From Sphingobacteriales bacterium (GTDB lineage Bacteria > Bacteroidota > Bacteroidia > Chitinophagales > UBA2359), in NCBI GenBank assembly GCA_016711285.1, contig JADJTG010000013.1:102001-166000 (forward strand): a DNA stretch of 64,000 nucleotides, given 5' to 3'. The position numbers and the translations under genes are program-made. How positions within the stretch are numbered: the first letter of the stretch is position 1; every line of letters starts with the position of its first letter. The notes beneath the pieces are model-generated. The model saw only the letters and a list, made by a program, of their open reading frames with translations, searched no databases and was not told where the DNA came from. Shown here in pieces: positions 27,920-36,714 of the stretch.

Positions 27920-29278
27920 ATGAAATATTTTAATAATTGTATAGCTGCTTTGATGCTGTGCGTGCTTGGTATGCCGAAAGTAGCGGCTCAGGACGGCAGT
28001 GTTTTACTCGATAAAATAGCGGCAGTGGTCGGCGATAAATTTGCCCTCTACTCCGATATTGAAGTGCAGAGCCTCCAAACCAAAATGCAAAACCCCAATG
28101 CCGATGTTGCCGAACTGCGCTGTTCCCTCATTGACCAAGTGCTGCTCCAAAAACTCCTCGCCACACAAGCCGAAATTGATAGTGTACTCGTGAGCGAAGA
28201 AGAAGTGGATGGCGAAGTGGAAAACCGCGCTCAGTATTTTGTGCAAGCCGTGGGCGGCGAAGAGGCTTTTGAACAATATTACAGCAAATCCGTTGCCGAT
28301 TTCAAAGATGAAATACGAATTGATGTGCGCGAACGCCTGCTGGCACAACGCATGCAAGGCGAAGTGCTCTCAAATATCAAAGTTACTCCTTCTGATGTAC
28401 AAAAGTTTTTTAACGATATTCCCAAAGACAGTATCCCTTATTTGCCCACCGAAGTAGAAGTGGCTCAACTGCTCCTCAAACCACGCATCAGCGAAGCCGC
28501 CAAAATAGAAGCGCGGCAGGCTCTCAAAGACCTGCGCGACCGCATTGTGAGTGGTAAAGACAACTTTGAAAAACTCGCCGAAATTTATTCCGAAGACCCC
28601 GGCTCTGCCGTCAAAGGAGGCAATCTAGGATTTATGGAACGCGGCATGCTCGTACCTGCTTTTGAAGCCAAAGCGTTTTCGCTTCAGAAAAATGAAATTT
28701 CGGACATCGTAGAAACCGAATACGGTTATCATATCATCAAAATGTTGGAACGGCGCGGCAATCGTATCAATATACAACATATTCTTATCAAACCAAAAAT
28801 CAACAGCGATGATTTGAAACTCGCCAAACTCCGCTTGGATAGCATTCGCACCCTCATCGCTTCCGATAGCCTTTCTTTTGCCGATGCCGTGGCGAAATAC
28901 TCCGATGACGAAAGTACCAAAAATGCCGGCGGTATCGTTACCAATCCGAGCAACAATTCCACTTATTTGCCCTTAGACCAACTCGAAACCGATGTGTATT
29001 TTGCCATCAACGGCTTGAAAGAGGGCGATATTTCGCAAGTGTCCGAAACTTCTCTGAATGACGGCGGCAAGGCGTATCAAATTTTGCTGTTGCGCCGCCG
29101 CATTGAGCCGCACCGCGCCAACCTGAAAGATGATTACGAAAAATTGAAAAAATTTGTGGAAAATCAAAAACAGGCAGAAGCCCTGAACCGCTGGCTCACC
29201 GAACGGGCGCAGCAAACCTATATTTTTATAGCTCCCGAATTTGCCGAATGCCCCAATTTGAAAAAGTGGGAAAATTAA
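27920..29278 (+). CDS. surA: SurA-like periplasmic chaperone / peptidyl-prolyl isomerase
   Basis: 452 residues from ATG 27920, which opens a signal peptide (KYFNNCIAALMLCVLGMPKVAAQ). An N-terminal SurA chaperone part follows (DKIAAVVGDKFALYSDIEVQ). Two parvulin (PpiC) domains come next: about 175-273, with FEKLAEIYSEDPGSAVKGGNLGF and YGYHIIKMLERR, and about 283-395, with INIQHILIKPKI and FADAVAKYSDDESTKNAGG. The family helps outer-membrane proteins fold in the periplasm. In many Bacteroidota surA is followed directly by moxR; here two A/T-rich genes lie between. Confidence 0.9.
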   Translation: MKYFNNCIAALMLCVLGMPKVAAQDGSVLLDKIAAVVGDKFALYSDIEVQSLQTKMQNPNADVAELRCSLIDQVLLQKLLATQAEIDSVLVSEEEVDGEVENRAQYFVQAVGGEEAFEQYYSKSVADFKDEIRIDVRERLLAQRMQGEVLSNIKVTPSDVQKFFNDIPKDSIPYLPTEVEVAQLLLKPRISEAAKIEARQALKDLRDRIVSGKDNFEKLAEIYSEDPGSAVKGGNLGFMERGMLVPAFEAKAFSLQKNEISDIVETEYGYHIIKMLERRGNRINIQHILIKPKINSDDLKLAKLRLDSIRTLIASDSLSFADAVAKYSDDESTKNAGGIVTNPSNNSTYLPLDQLETDVYFAINGLKEGDISQVSETSLNDGGKAYQILLLRRRIEPHRANLKDDYEKLKKFVENQKQAEALNRWLTERAQQTYIFIAPEFAECPNLKKWEN

Positions 29279-29304
29279 AAAAACTAAGTAATTTGTAATG
29301 TATT

Positions 29305-30336
29305 ATGGGATTTAGCAATATCACAATCAATAATTTTCGCGGCATTGCCTATTTAGAGGTAAATGATCTAAAACGTATTAATCTCTTTGGAGGCGCAAAT
29401 AACAGTGGAAAAACCACTGTATTGGAAAGTGTATTTGTGTTGAGTGGTCCTTCTAATCCTTTTCTTGCTATTAGAACAAATTCTCTACGAGAACTCTTAC
29501 AAAAACCCACTGAAGAACATTTAATTATTTTATTTCATCAGTTAAATATTCAGAAGAATATTCACTTAGAAGCTATTGAACAAGAGGGACACAAACGTAA
29601 TCTTATTATTACTCCCATTTATAAAAATGAGCTTATAAAACAGGTAGATTTTGAAGAAGAAAATAAAAATATTAATGGCTTAAAACATCAACTTTCAGGA
29701 AGTTTTGTTACAAATTCTACTATAACAATGAATGAAGATGGTTGGTTAGTAGAAGAACAAGTTAAAAGTGAAGAAAGAATAGATTGCATATTTTTGAATT
29801 CGTATTCTCTGATGAAAACCATAGATGAACGTATTAATAAAATTATAATAAATAGAAATAAAAACAGATTGATAGAAGTTTTACAGCAATTAGATAATAG
29901 AATTATTGATGTTCACACAAGTAATGATGTCGTTTATTTAGATATTGGGTTAGACCGCTTTGTTCCAATTAACGTTATGGGTGATGGAATGAAACGCCTT
30001 TTAGCAATAGTATCGGCGATATATAATTTCAAAGATGGTATCGTACTGATTGATGAAATAGACAATGGCTTATATCGCACCACACAAAAAATGCTTTGGA
30101 AAGCGGTAATTTTAGCGGCTCAAACCTTTAATGTTCAGATTTATGCTACTACCCATTCGTGGGAGTGCTTGGAAGCTCTTAATGTTGCCGCTAAAGAATC
30201 TGTAGCAAATGGAGTTATTCCGGAAGATGAGATACGTTATTTTAGAATAGAGAAAACAGAAGATAAACATACCGCTTTTGCTTACCGACAAACTATATTT
30301 GAAACCGCTATTGAAGAAAAGTGGGAAGTACGGTAA
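29305..30336 (+). CDS. OLD/PARIS-like AAA ATPase, first gene of a two-gene module
   Basis: 343 residues of the SMC/OLD-like AAA group. The start is FSNITINNFRGIAYLEV, typical of overcoming-lysogenization-defect (OLD) ATPases. Walker A GANNSGKT is at about 30-37, an ABC signature-like MGDGMKRLLAI at about 224, Walker B IVLIDEIDNGL at about 247-257, and the switch His in ATTHSWE at about 282-288. There is no C-terminal TOPRIM domain; that domain seems supplied by the next gene, 23 bp downstream. Base composition is clearly more A/T-rich than the flanking surA and moxR, suggesting transfer. The arrangement recalls PARIS (AriA/AriB), so an anti-phage role is inferred, not shown. Confidence 0.8.
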   Translation: MGFSNITINNFRGIAYLEVNDLKRINLFGGANNSGKTTVLESVFVLSGPSNPFLAIRTNSLRELLQKPTEEHLIILFHQLNIQKNIHLEAIEQEGHKRNLIITPIYKNELIKQVDFEEENKNINGLKHQLSGSFVTNSTITMNEDGWLVEEQVKSEERIDCIFLNSYSLMKTIDERINKIIINRNKNRLIEVLQQLDNRIIDVHTSNDVVYLDIGLDRFVPINVMGDGMKRLLAIVSAIYNFKDGIVLIDEIDNGLYRTTQKMLWKAVILAAQTFNVQIYATTHSWECLEALNVAAKESVANGVIPEDEIRYFRIEKTEDKHTAFAYRQTIFETAIEEKWEVR

Positions 30337-30359
30337 AAATAAAATCTTTGAAATGAAAA

Positions 30360-31013
30360 ATGCAACAACTAAATAATCCTAAGGACAAATCAAAAATAGA
30401 AATAAAATCACCAAAAATACTGGCAGTGGAAGGGCAAGATGAGTGGTGGTTTTTTTGTAGAATATTAGAAAAATATCTGAATATTAAAGATGTTCAGGTA
30501 ATTGACATTGAAGGTGAAAGTAAATTTAAAGAAAAATTAGAATTATTGAAGTTATCACCTAATTTTAGCATAGTTAATCAAATTGGATTTGTGCGTGACG
30601 CAGATGAGGATTCTAATATTTCTTTTGAAAAAATACAAAATGCAATTAAAGATAACTTAAAAATATCGCCACCTGTAAATATCAATTCCTGGATATCAGA
30701 TAAAAATTATGCCTTAGGGGTTTTCGTGTTACCAAATAGTTCCGATAGCGGTATGTTAGAAGATTTGTGTATGGAAAGTGTAGCTGAAGACCCAATCATG
30801 CCTTGTATTGATGCTTACTTTGAATGTATGAAAAAGGTTTTATTCACTGAAAATTTACCAAAAAATTTCTCAAAATCAAAAACACAGGTATTTCTTGCTT
30901 CGCGCAAAGAATATAAAACGAGTATAGGTTTTGGAGCAGAAAAAGGATATTGGAACTTTTCTGCTCCTTGCATGCAGCCTTTAATCAAATTTTTAAAAGG
31001 CTTTGAAGTATAA
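30360..31013 (+). CDS. DUF3226/TOPRIM-like partner protein
   Basis: 217 residues. ILAVEGQDEWWFF places a TOPRIM-type Glu at 24, and IGFVRDADEDSN gives the paired acids at 80 and 82, as in DUF3226 and OLD-family TOPRIM nucleases. Between them an alternating beta/alpha pattern is seen (DVQVIDIEGESKFKEKL). A later part, LGVFVLPNSSDSGMLEDLCM, matches the conserved middle of DUF3226, where Gly-x-x-E/D-x-L is common. It follows the ATPase by 23 bp on the same strand, and both are A/T-rich. By analogy to PARIS the ATPase could hold and release this protein as a toxic nuclease (inference). The exact family needs a profile search. Confidence 0.75.
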   Translation: MQQLNNPKDKSKIEIKSPKILAVEGQDEWWFFCRILEKYLNIKDVQVIDIEGESKFKEKLELLKLSPNFSIVNQIGFVRDADEDSNISFEKIQNAIKDNLKISPPVNINSWISDKNYALGVFVLPNSSDSGMLEDLCMESVAEDPIMPCIDAYFECMKKVLFTENLPKNFSKSKTQVFLASRKEYKTSIGFGAEKGYWNFSAPCMQPLIKFLKGFEV

Positions 31014-31127
31014 AAAATTTAACAGAATTAACCTTTTGGCAAAATCCTTGTATTATAAAACATAAAAAAATATTTCTCACCGAAAATATATTTTAATAAA
31101 AAAAAAAGACCCTAATACAAAATAATA

Positions 31128-32093
31128 ATGACAAAGTATCAATCTGATGTGGAAGGTGTAAAAGGATTATTGCAGACGTATCAAACTTTGAGCAGCGAAA
31201 TCGCTAAAGTGATTGTAGGACAACAGCATATCGTGAAATCGCTCCTCACTTGTATCTTCTGCGATGGTCATGCCTTGATGGTCGGCGTACCCGGATTAGC
31301 AAAAACACTTTTGGTAAAAACCATCTCCGAAGTTCTTGACCTATCGTCGAAACGTATTCAGTTCACTCCCGACCTGATGCCCTCCGATATTATGGGTGCA
31401 GAAATTCTCGACGACAACCGCCAATTTCGTTTCAGCCGAGGTCCTATCTTCGCCAATATCGTACTGGCGGACGAAATCAACCGTACCCCGCCCAAAACAC
31501 AATCCGCTTTGCTCGAAGCTATGCAAGAACGCAACGTCACCGTTGCCGGACAAGTGCCTGCGCTGCCACTGCCTTTCTTTGTGCTCGCTACCCAACATCC
31601 CATCGAACTTGAATGAACTTATCCCCTGCCCGAAGCTCAATTAGACCGCTTCATGTTCAATGTTTATTTGGATTATCCTTCGGAAGCCGAAGAAATTAAT
31701 ATCGTAAAAAACACCACTTCCGACCAAAAAGTACAACTGCAAAAAATTATCGGTGCTGCCGAAATCCAATATTTCCAGCACTTGGTACGCCGTATTCCCA
31801 TTGCCGACAATGTATTGCAGTATGCCGTGCGCCTCGCCGCCAAAACGCGCCCCAATACCGCCAATGCTGCCAAAGAAGCCAACAACTACTTGGCGTGGGG
31901 TGCCGGACCGCGGGCTTCGCAGTATTTGGTACTCGGTGCAAAATGCAATGCTGCCCTCGCCGGAAAATTTTCGCCCGATATTGACGATGTGCAAGCGGTG
32001 GCAGAATCTGTACTCCGCCATCGTGTAGTAAAAAACTACAAAGCTGAAGCCGAAGGCATTAGTGTAGAAACGATTATCAAAAATTTGTTGTAA
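31128..32093 (+). CDS. MoxR-family AAA ATPase with an in-frame TGA
   Basis: Full frame of about 321 residues. Walker A-like GVPGLAKTLLVKTI is at about 50, then FTPDLMPSDIMGAEIL, IVLADEINRTPPKTQSALLEAMQE (Walker B and sensor region) and VLATQHPIELE. At 31614-31616 the codon that should be Gly (E-G-T-Y-P-L-P-E-A-Q) is TGA, and the same frame continues perfectly with TYPLPEAQLDRFMFNVYLDYP to the stop at 32093. A single G-to-T change explains it. MoxR proteins are chaperone-like ATPases that work with VWA-domain proteins; none follows here. Either the gene was recently killed or this is a base error. TGA decoding as Trp/Gly is not supported by the rest of the window, where TGA ends genes. Confidence 0.88.
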
Positions 32094-32130
32094 AAAAAAC
32101 GCGCCTTACCCGCGCAAATATGTATTTTTG

Positions 32131-32176
32131 AAACTTGTTTAAGGTTTTTTAATAAACTTTAAACAAGTTTTTTTAT
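32131..32176 (+). terminator. Intrinsic terminator after moxR
   Basis: AAACTTGTTTAA (32131-32142) and TTAAACAAGTTT (32159-32170) form a perfect 12-bp stem followed by a T-run. Confidence 0.75.
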
Positions 32177-32207
32177 CTCATAAAAAAATAAAAAACATTT
32201 ATTTGGT

Positions 32208-33578
32208 ATGACGATTATCACCGTTTGGCTGCGCCGCAGCAGTTTGATGTTGCTCCTTCTCACTGTATTTTTGCTCTGCACACAAGCGCAAAATGCCTAT
32301 TTTACTACACCTCAATGGGCAAAAAATGCCAATATTTACGAAGTAAACATACGCCAATACACTCCACAAGGCACTTTCAAAGCCTTTGAAGCCGAATTGC
32401 CGCGCCTCCGCCAATTGGGTGTGGATATTTTGTGGCTGATGCCTGTGCAGCCTATCGGAAAAGAAAAGCGCAAAGGCTCGCTCGGCAGCTATTATTCCAT
32501 TCAAAACTACACCGCCCCCAACCCCGAATTTGGCACTATGGACGATTTTAAATCTTTGGTAAATGCTGCACACCGCTTGGGTATGTATGTGATATTGGAT
32601 TGGGTGGGCAACCACAGTGCGTGGGATAATCCCTGGCTGAAAACAAACCCCGACTGGTACACACGCAACGAAAAAGGCGAAGTAGTGTCGCCTGTTGCCG
32701 ATTGGAGCGATGTCGCCGACCTCAACTATGAGAACCCCGCTATGCAGCAGGCAATGATAGATGCCATGAAATTTTGGGTAGAAGAAGCCGATATTGACGG
32801 TTTTCGCTGCGATGTAGCCATGATGATACCTTTGGATTTCTGGATAGCCGCCCGCACCGCCACCGATACACTGCAAAAACCGCTTTTTTGGCTCGCCGAA
32901 GGCGAAGGCGCGGAGTTTCATCGCGTATTTGATATGACCTACGGCTGGAATTTTCACCATCTGCTCAATGATTTGGCAAAAGAAAAGAAAAATAATTTTG
33001 ATATAGACGACTATTTCAAAAATGAATACAAAAGCTATGCGCCGGGCAACTACCGCATGCAGTTTATCACTAATCACGACGAAAACTCGTGGAACGGCTC
33101 TGAATTTGAACGCATGGGAGCAGCGTATCAACCTTTGGCGGTACTCACTTTTACGATGCCCGGTATGCCGCTTTTATATAGTGGGCAGGAATACGGCTTG
33201 CAAAAACGTCTCCGCTTTTTTGACAAAGACACCATTCCCGCTACGCCCAATGCCGCATTGACCGATTTTTACGGCAAATTATTACAACTCAAAAAAGAAA
33301 ATCCCGCTTTGTGGAACGGCATAGAAGGAGGCTGTATGAAAAAACTACATACCTTGAACCCCGCCAACAGACTCGTATTTATCCGCGAAAAAGACGGCAA
33401 CAAAGTAATTACCTTGCTCAACCTCAATAGTGCCAAAGCCAAATTTTCGGTGAATATGCGCGGGCAATACGGCAAATTCCGCAATGTATTCGACGGCAGC
33501 GAAATAGAATTTTTGCCCGAACACTCTTTTGAACTCCCCGCCTGGGGCTACGCCGTATATGAGCAACGCACCAATTGA
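32208..33578 (+). CDS. GH13 alpha-amylase-family glycosidase, secreted or periplasmic
   Basis: 456 residues. A signal peptide ends around TQAQ (about 28). The catalytic (beta/alpha)8 barrel has YEVNIRQYTPQGTF, GVDILWLMPVQPIG, DWVGNHSAWDN (conserved His), GFRCDVAMM (nucleophile Asp near 202), WLAEGEGAEFH (acid/base Glu near 231) and ITNHDENSWNG (third acid near 290). A C-terminal beta domain (about 370-456) ends in the Pro-Ala-Trp-Gly-Tyr pattern usual for domain C. The WLAEGE form, instead of the usual A-E-x-W/Y, hints at a subfamily specific to Bacteroidota. Substrate is probably a starch-like alpha-glucan (family knowledge). It is a single gene, ended by a strong terminator at 33639-33684. 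Confidence 0.9.
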   Translation: MTIITVWLRRSSLMLLLLTVFLLCTQAQNAYFTTPQWAKNANIYEVNIRQYTPQGTFKAFEAELPRLRQLGVDILWLMPVQPIGKEKRKGSLGSYYSIQNYTAPNPEFGTMDDFKSLVNAAHRLGMYVILDWVGNHSAWDNPWLKTNPDWYTRNEKGEVVSPVADWSDVADLNYENPAMQQAMIDAMKFWVEEADIDGFRCDVAMMIPLDFWIAARTATDTLQKPLFWLAEGEGAEFHRVFDMTYGWNFHHLLNDLAKEKKNNFDIDDYFKNEYKSYAPGNYRMQFITNHDENSWNGSEFERMGAAYQPLAVLTFTMPGMPLLYSGQEYGLQKRLRFFDKDTIPATPNAALTDFYGKLLQLKKENPALWNGIEGGCMKKLHTLNPANRLVFIREKDGNKVITLLNLNSAKAKFSVNMRGQYGKFRNVFDGSEIEFLPEHSFELPAWGYAVYEQRTN

Positions 33579-33608
33579 CGATTGCGCAAAGGCGATTTAA
33601 ACAGTAGC

Positions 33609-33621
33609 TGACAAATTGTCA
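33609..33621. promoter_or_regulatory. TGACA near-palindrome upstream of dnaK
   Basis: TGACAAATTGTCA is palindromic apart from its central base. It lies about 90 bp upstream of a sigma-54-like element at 33698-33716 and so sits where an upstream activator might bind. Function is inference. Confidence 0.3.
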
Positions 33622-33638
33622 TTGCACCCCCCTGATAT

Positions 33639-33684
33639 AAAGTGTCATTTTATCGCTTTTTGAGATAGAATGACACTTTTTTTC
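33639..33684 (+). terminator. Strong intrinsic terminator after the GH13 gene
   Basis: AAAGTGTCATTTTATC (33639-33654) and GATAGAATGACACTTT (33664-33679) pair at 15 of 16 positions, the last as G-U, then a T-run follows. It separates the GH13 gene from dnaK. Confidence 0.85.
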
Positions 33685-33697
33685 TGCCATTTTTCGC

Positions 33698-33716
33698 TTG
33701 GCACAGCGATTGAATA
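33698..33716 (+). promoter_or_regulatory. Sigma-54-like promoter candidate for dnaK
   Basis: TTGGCAC then AGCGA then TTGAATA resembles the -24/-12 consensus TGGCAC-N5-TTGCA, with GG and GA exactly ten bases apart; the -12 GC is GA here. It would leave a leader of about 210 nt before dnaK. Nothing else in the 356-bp gap looks like a promoter or gene. Confidence 0.4.
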
Positions 33717-33934
33717 TATACCGATATAAAGAACTATATTTTAATACATTGATAATTAAAACCGCATTAAAATGTCTTTATCTGATTTTTTTAGAATTAA
33801 CTCCTTGGAAAACGGGGCTGGGTGGTGCGGCTCGAATGGATAGTGATTTATGGGAAAGATATTTTGAAAAAATAAAATTAATAAGCGGTTTAAGACGTTC
33901 CTAAAAAATTAAAAAATAAAATAAACATACAAAT

Positions 33935-35831
33935 ATGAGTAAAATAATCGGTATAGACTTAGGTACTACCAACTCCTGCGTTGCTGTAATGGAAGGCAAC
34001 GAGCCGGTGGTAATTGCCAACGACGAAGGCAAACGCACCACACCTTCCATTGTCGCTTTTCTTGAAAACGGTGAGCGCAAAGTGGGCGACCCCGCCAAAC
34101 GTCAATCCATTACCAACCCCCAAAACACCGTGATGTCCATTAAACGTTTTATGGGACATCGCTACTCCGAAGTAGGCGGCGAAAAAGACAAAGTAGCCTA
34201 CACCATAGCACGCGGCGATAACGACACCGTGCGCGTAGATATTCGCGGTCGTATGTACACCCCGCAGGAAATTTCGGCGATGACCTTGCAAAAAATGAAA
34301 AAAACTGCCGAAGATTATCTCGGTCAGGAAGTAACCAGAGCCGTTATCACCGTACCCGCTTACTTCAACGACAGCCAGCGTCAGGCTACTATTGAAGCAG
34401 GTGCTATCGCAGGGCTAAAAGTAGAGCGCATCGTGAACGAACCCACCGCCGCTGCTTTGGCGTATGGGTTGGACAAAAAAGACAAAGAAATGAAAATTGC
34501 CGTTTTTGACTTGGGCGGCGGTACTTTTGATATTTCTATTCTCGAACTCGGTGGCGGCGTATTTGAGGTGCTTTCCACCAATGGCGACACCCACTTGGGC
34601 GGTGACGACTTCGACCAAGTTATTATTGACTGGTTGGCGAGCGAATTTCAGCAAGAAGAAGGAATGGACTTGCGCAAAGACCCCATGGCTCTCCAACGCC
34701 TCAAAGAAGCCGCCGAGCGTGCCAAAATAGATTTGTCGGGCGGCAGCGAAACCGAAATCAATTTGCCTTATATCACCGTTACTCAAAGCGGACCTAAACA
34801 CTTGGTAAAAAAATTGTCGCGTGCCAAATTCGAACAATTATCGGATAAACTCATCGAACGCACCCTTGAACCTTGCCGCAAAGCTATGAAAGATGCCGGA
34901 TTGAGCAATGCCGATATTGACGAAGTAATTTTGGTGGGCGGCTCTACTCGTATTCCGAAAATACAGGAAGTAGTAGAACAGTTTTTTGGTAAAAAACCCA
35001 ACCGCAGCGTAAACCCCGACGAAGTAGTAGCCATTGGCGCAGCCGTACAAGGCGGTATTTTAAGCGGCGATGTGGCAGGCGATATTGTTTTGTTAGATGT
35101 TACGCCGCTTTCTTTGGGCGTAGAAACGATGGGCGGTGTGATGACTCGCGTCATTGAATCCAACACTACCATTCCTACCAAACGCAGCCAAATCTTTAGC
35201 ACAGCAATGGATAATCAGCCTTCGGTAGAAATTCACGTATTGCAGGGTGAGCGTCCTATGGCTAATCAAAACCGCAGCATCGGGCGTTTTCATTTAGACG
35301 GTATTCCGCCGGCTCCGCGCGGTGTGCCGCAAATTGAGGTAATTTTTGATATGGACGCTAACGGCGTACTCAAAGTGAGCGCACAAGACAAAGGTACCGG
35401 TAAACAACAAAGTATTCGCATTGAAGCCTCTACCGGATTGAGCCAACAGGAAATAGAAAAAATGCGTGCCGAAGCCAAAGCCAATGAAGAAACCGACAAA
35501 CAAGCCTCGCGAGCGCGTGGAAAAAATCAATCAAGCCGATGCTTTGATTTTCCAAAGCGACAAGCAATTGAAAGAATACGCTGATAAAATTCCGGCAGAC
35601 AAAAAAGCTGCAATAGAAGATGCTTTGGGCGCATTGCGCAGCGCGCACCAAAATCAGGATGTAGCGGCTATCGACAGCGCGATGGAGCACTTGAACAATG
35701 CTTGGCAGGCAGCTTCGCAGGATATGTACAACGCCGCCAACGACAGCAACGCAAACGCATCATCATCGGCAGAGCCACACACCGCGCCAGCCGGAGGCGA
35801 TGATGTGCAAGATGCAGAAGTGGTAGGATAA
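33935..35831 (+). CDS. dnaK: Chaperone DnaK (Hsp70), with a frameshift near the C-terminus
   Basis: Starts MSKIIGIDLGTTNSCVAVMEG. ATPase motifs are visible: VPAYFNDSQRQAT, NEPTAAALAYGLD, FDLGGGTFDISIL and ILVGGSTRIPKIQ. Next comes the linker and substrate domain (DVTPLSLGVETMGG), then the helical lid. At about 35507 one extra base after GCC makes the first frame run into nonsense and stop at 35584. Removing it gives ARERVEKINQADALIFQSDKQL and a normal end, DDVQDAEVVG, with total length about 632. DnaK is a general heat-shock foldase. No dnaJ or grpE is adjacent. The indel is probably a sequence error, since an interrupted lid would cripple the protein. Confidence 0.95.
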
Positions 35832-35883
35832 ATATAGTGTGAGCAGATAGAAAAATTTAATTGATTATAATAGAATAGATGCA

Positions 35884-35919
35884 AAAAAGTCGTGCTGATA
35901 ATAAGGTGCGGCTTTTTTT
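35884..35919 (+). terminator. Probable terminator after dnaK
   Basis: AAAAAGTCGTGC and GCGGCTTTTT form an imperfect stem with an A/T loop and a T-run of eight. It is weaker than the other terminators here. Confidence 0.45.
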
Positions 35920-36046
35920 TATTATTTTTCAGCAAAAATTTAACTCAATAACAAATATTTTAAACACAATCTTTCAATATTGTATAAGTGCAGCTATTTA
36001 TCGCTACAAATTTTCTTTAAATAAAAAAACAGACGATATGATAACG

Positions 36047-36541
36047 ATGAAAAACAATACACTTATGATGGCGGCGGTACTCCTGATGATGAGTTTTGCC
36101 GCTTGCAACAATTCAGGCACTGCGCCCTCATCGCCAACCACAGAGGCAAATGCCGCCACACCTGTTGCTATCACCAAACAACAAGCCATTGACCTCGCCC
36201 AGCAATTCGTGAAGTATCAGGGATATACAGCTACACCCGTGCAGCGAACGATGAGCGAGTTGCAACTTGAACCCGACGAATATGCTTCTTCGCCGGAGGG
36301 CATTTTGCAAATACGCCACGCTCAGATTTTGGAGAAAGCCTTCGGCGCACGACAATTTCGCGGCAGCCGCTGGGCAGTGGGCTTTGAATACAGTGATGAT
36401 ATTCCGAACATCGGACGCTATGTGACCATGGACTCCGCAGGCAATAATATAAAAATGGAGCCGAAAGATATAGAATTGGATTGGCTGCTTAAATCTCCGC
36501 TTACCATCAAAAAAACCGACAGCACCGCCCAACACCAATAA
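36047..36541 (+). CDS. Small lipoprotein of unknown function
   Basis: 164 residues from ATG 36047 (an ATG nine bases earlier is equally possible; the open frame back to 35879 is not credible). A lipoprotein signal ends MMSFAAC, with the Cys followed by Asn-Asn-Ser-Gly and a Thr/Ser/Ala/Pro-rich tether. The rest is a compact domain with ITKQQAIDLAQQFVKYQGYT, which resembles PepSY-like or nuclear-transport-2-like starts but is not recognised, and ends FRGSRWAVGFEYSDDIPNIG. Likely periplasmic side of a membrane. It is single, between dnaK and the M3 peptidase gene. Confidence 0.75.
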   Translation: MKNNTLMMAAVLLMMSFAACNNSGTAPSSPTTEANAATPVAITKQQAIDLAQQFVKYQGYTATPVQRTMSELQLEPDEYASSPEGILQIRHAQILEKAFGARQFRGSRWAVGFEYSDDIPNIGRYVTMDSAGNNIKMEPKDIELDWLLKSPLTIKKTDSTAQHQ

Positions 36542-36672
36542 TTCTGATTGCGATTTTTTTGTTTATATTCATTTGCTTTTAAATTTTTTTTTCTTTCTGA
36601 TTTTTTTAGCACTTTTATAAAAAAGCTCGGCTGCCTTCTAAAATCCTCTGTCTTAAATCGCTAATATTGTTG

Positions 36673-36680
36673 TATTTTTG
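36673..36680 (+). promoter_or_regulatory. -7 box for the M3 oligopeptidase gene
   Basis: TATTTTTG matches TAnnTTTG, 34 bp before the chosen start at 36715. Its place supports that start over the upstream in-frame ATG at 36667, which would precede the promoter box. Confidence 0.45.
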
Positions 36681-36714
36681 CGTTTTATACCACCCTTTCA
36701 ATCGCACCGATTAT

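Noticed and set aside
31614..31616. Selenocysteine or reassigned TGA codon in moxR
   Set aside because: The family has Gly here, no SECIS-like stem is evident just downstream, and TGA acts as a normal stop for other genes in the window (for example the LRR gene).
32199..33131. 310-codon open frame on the minus strand opposite the amylase gene
   Set aside because: It lies entirely within the GH13 gene, has no recognisable domain and an unusual His/Tyr/Phe-rich composition typical of antisense frames of GC-balanced genes.
33698..33904. 68-codon frame upstream of dnaK
   Set aside because: It starts inside the sigma-54-like element, has no known motif and ends before dnaK; more likely leader DNA.
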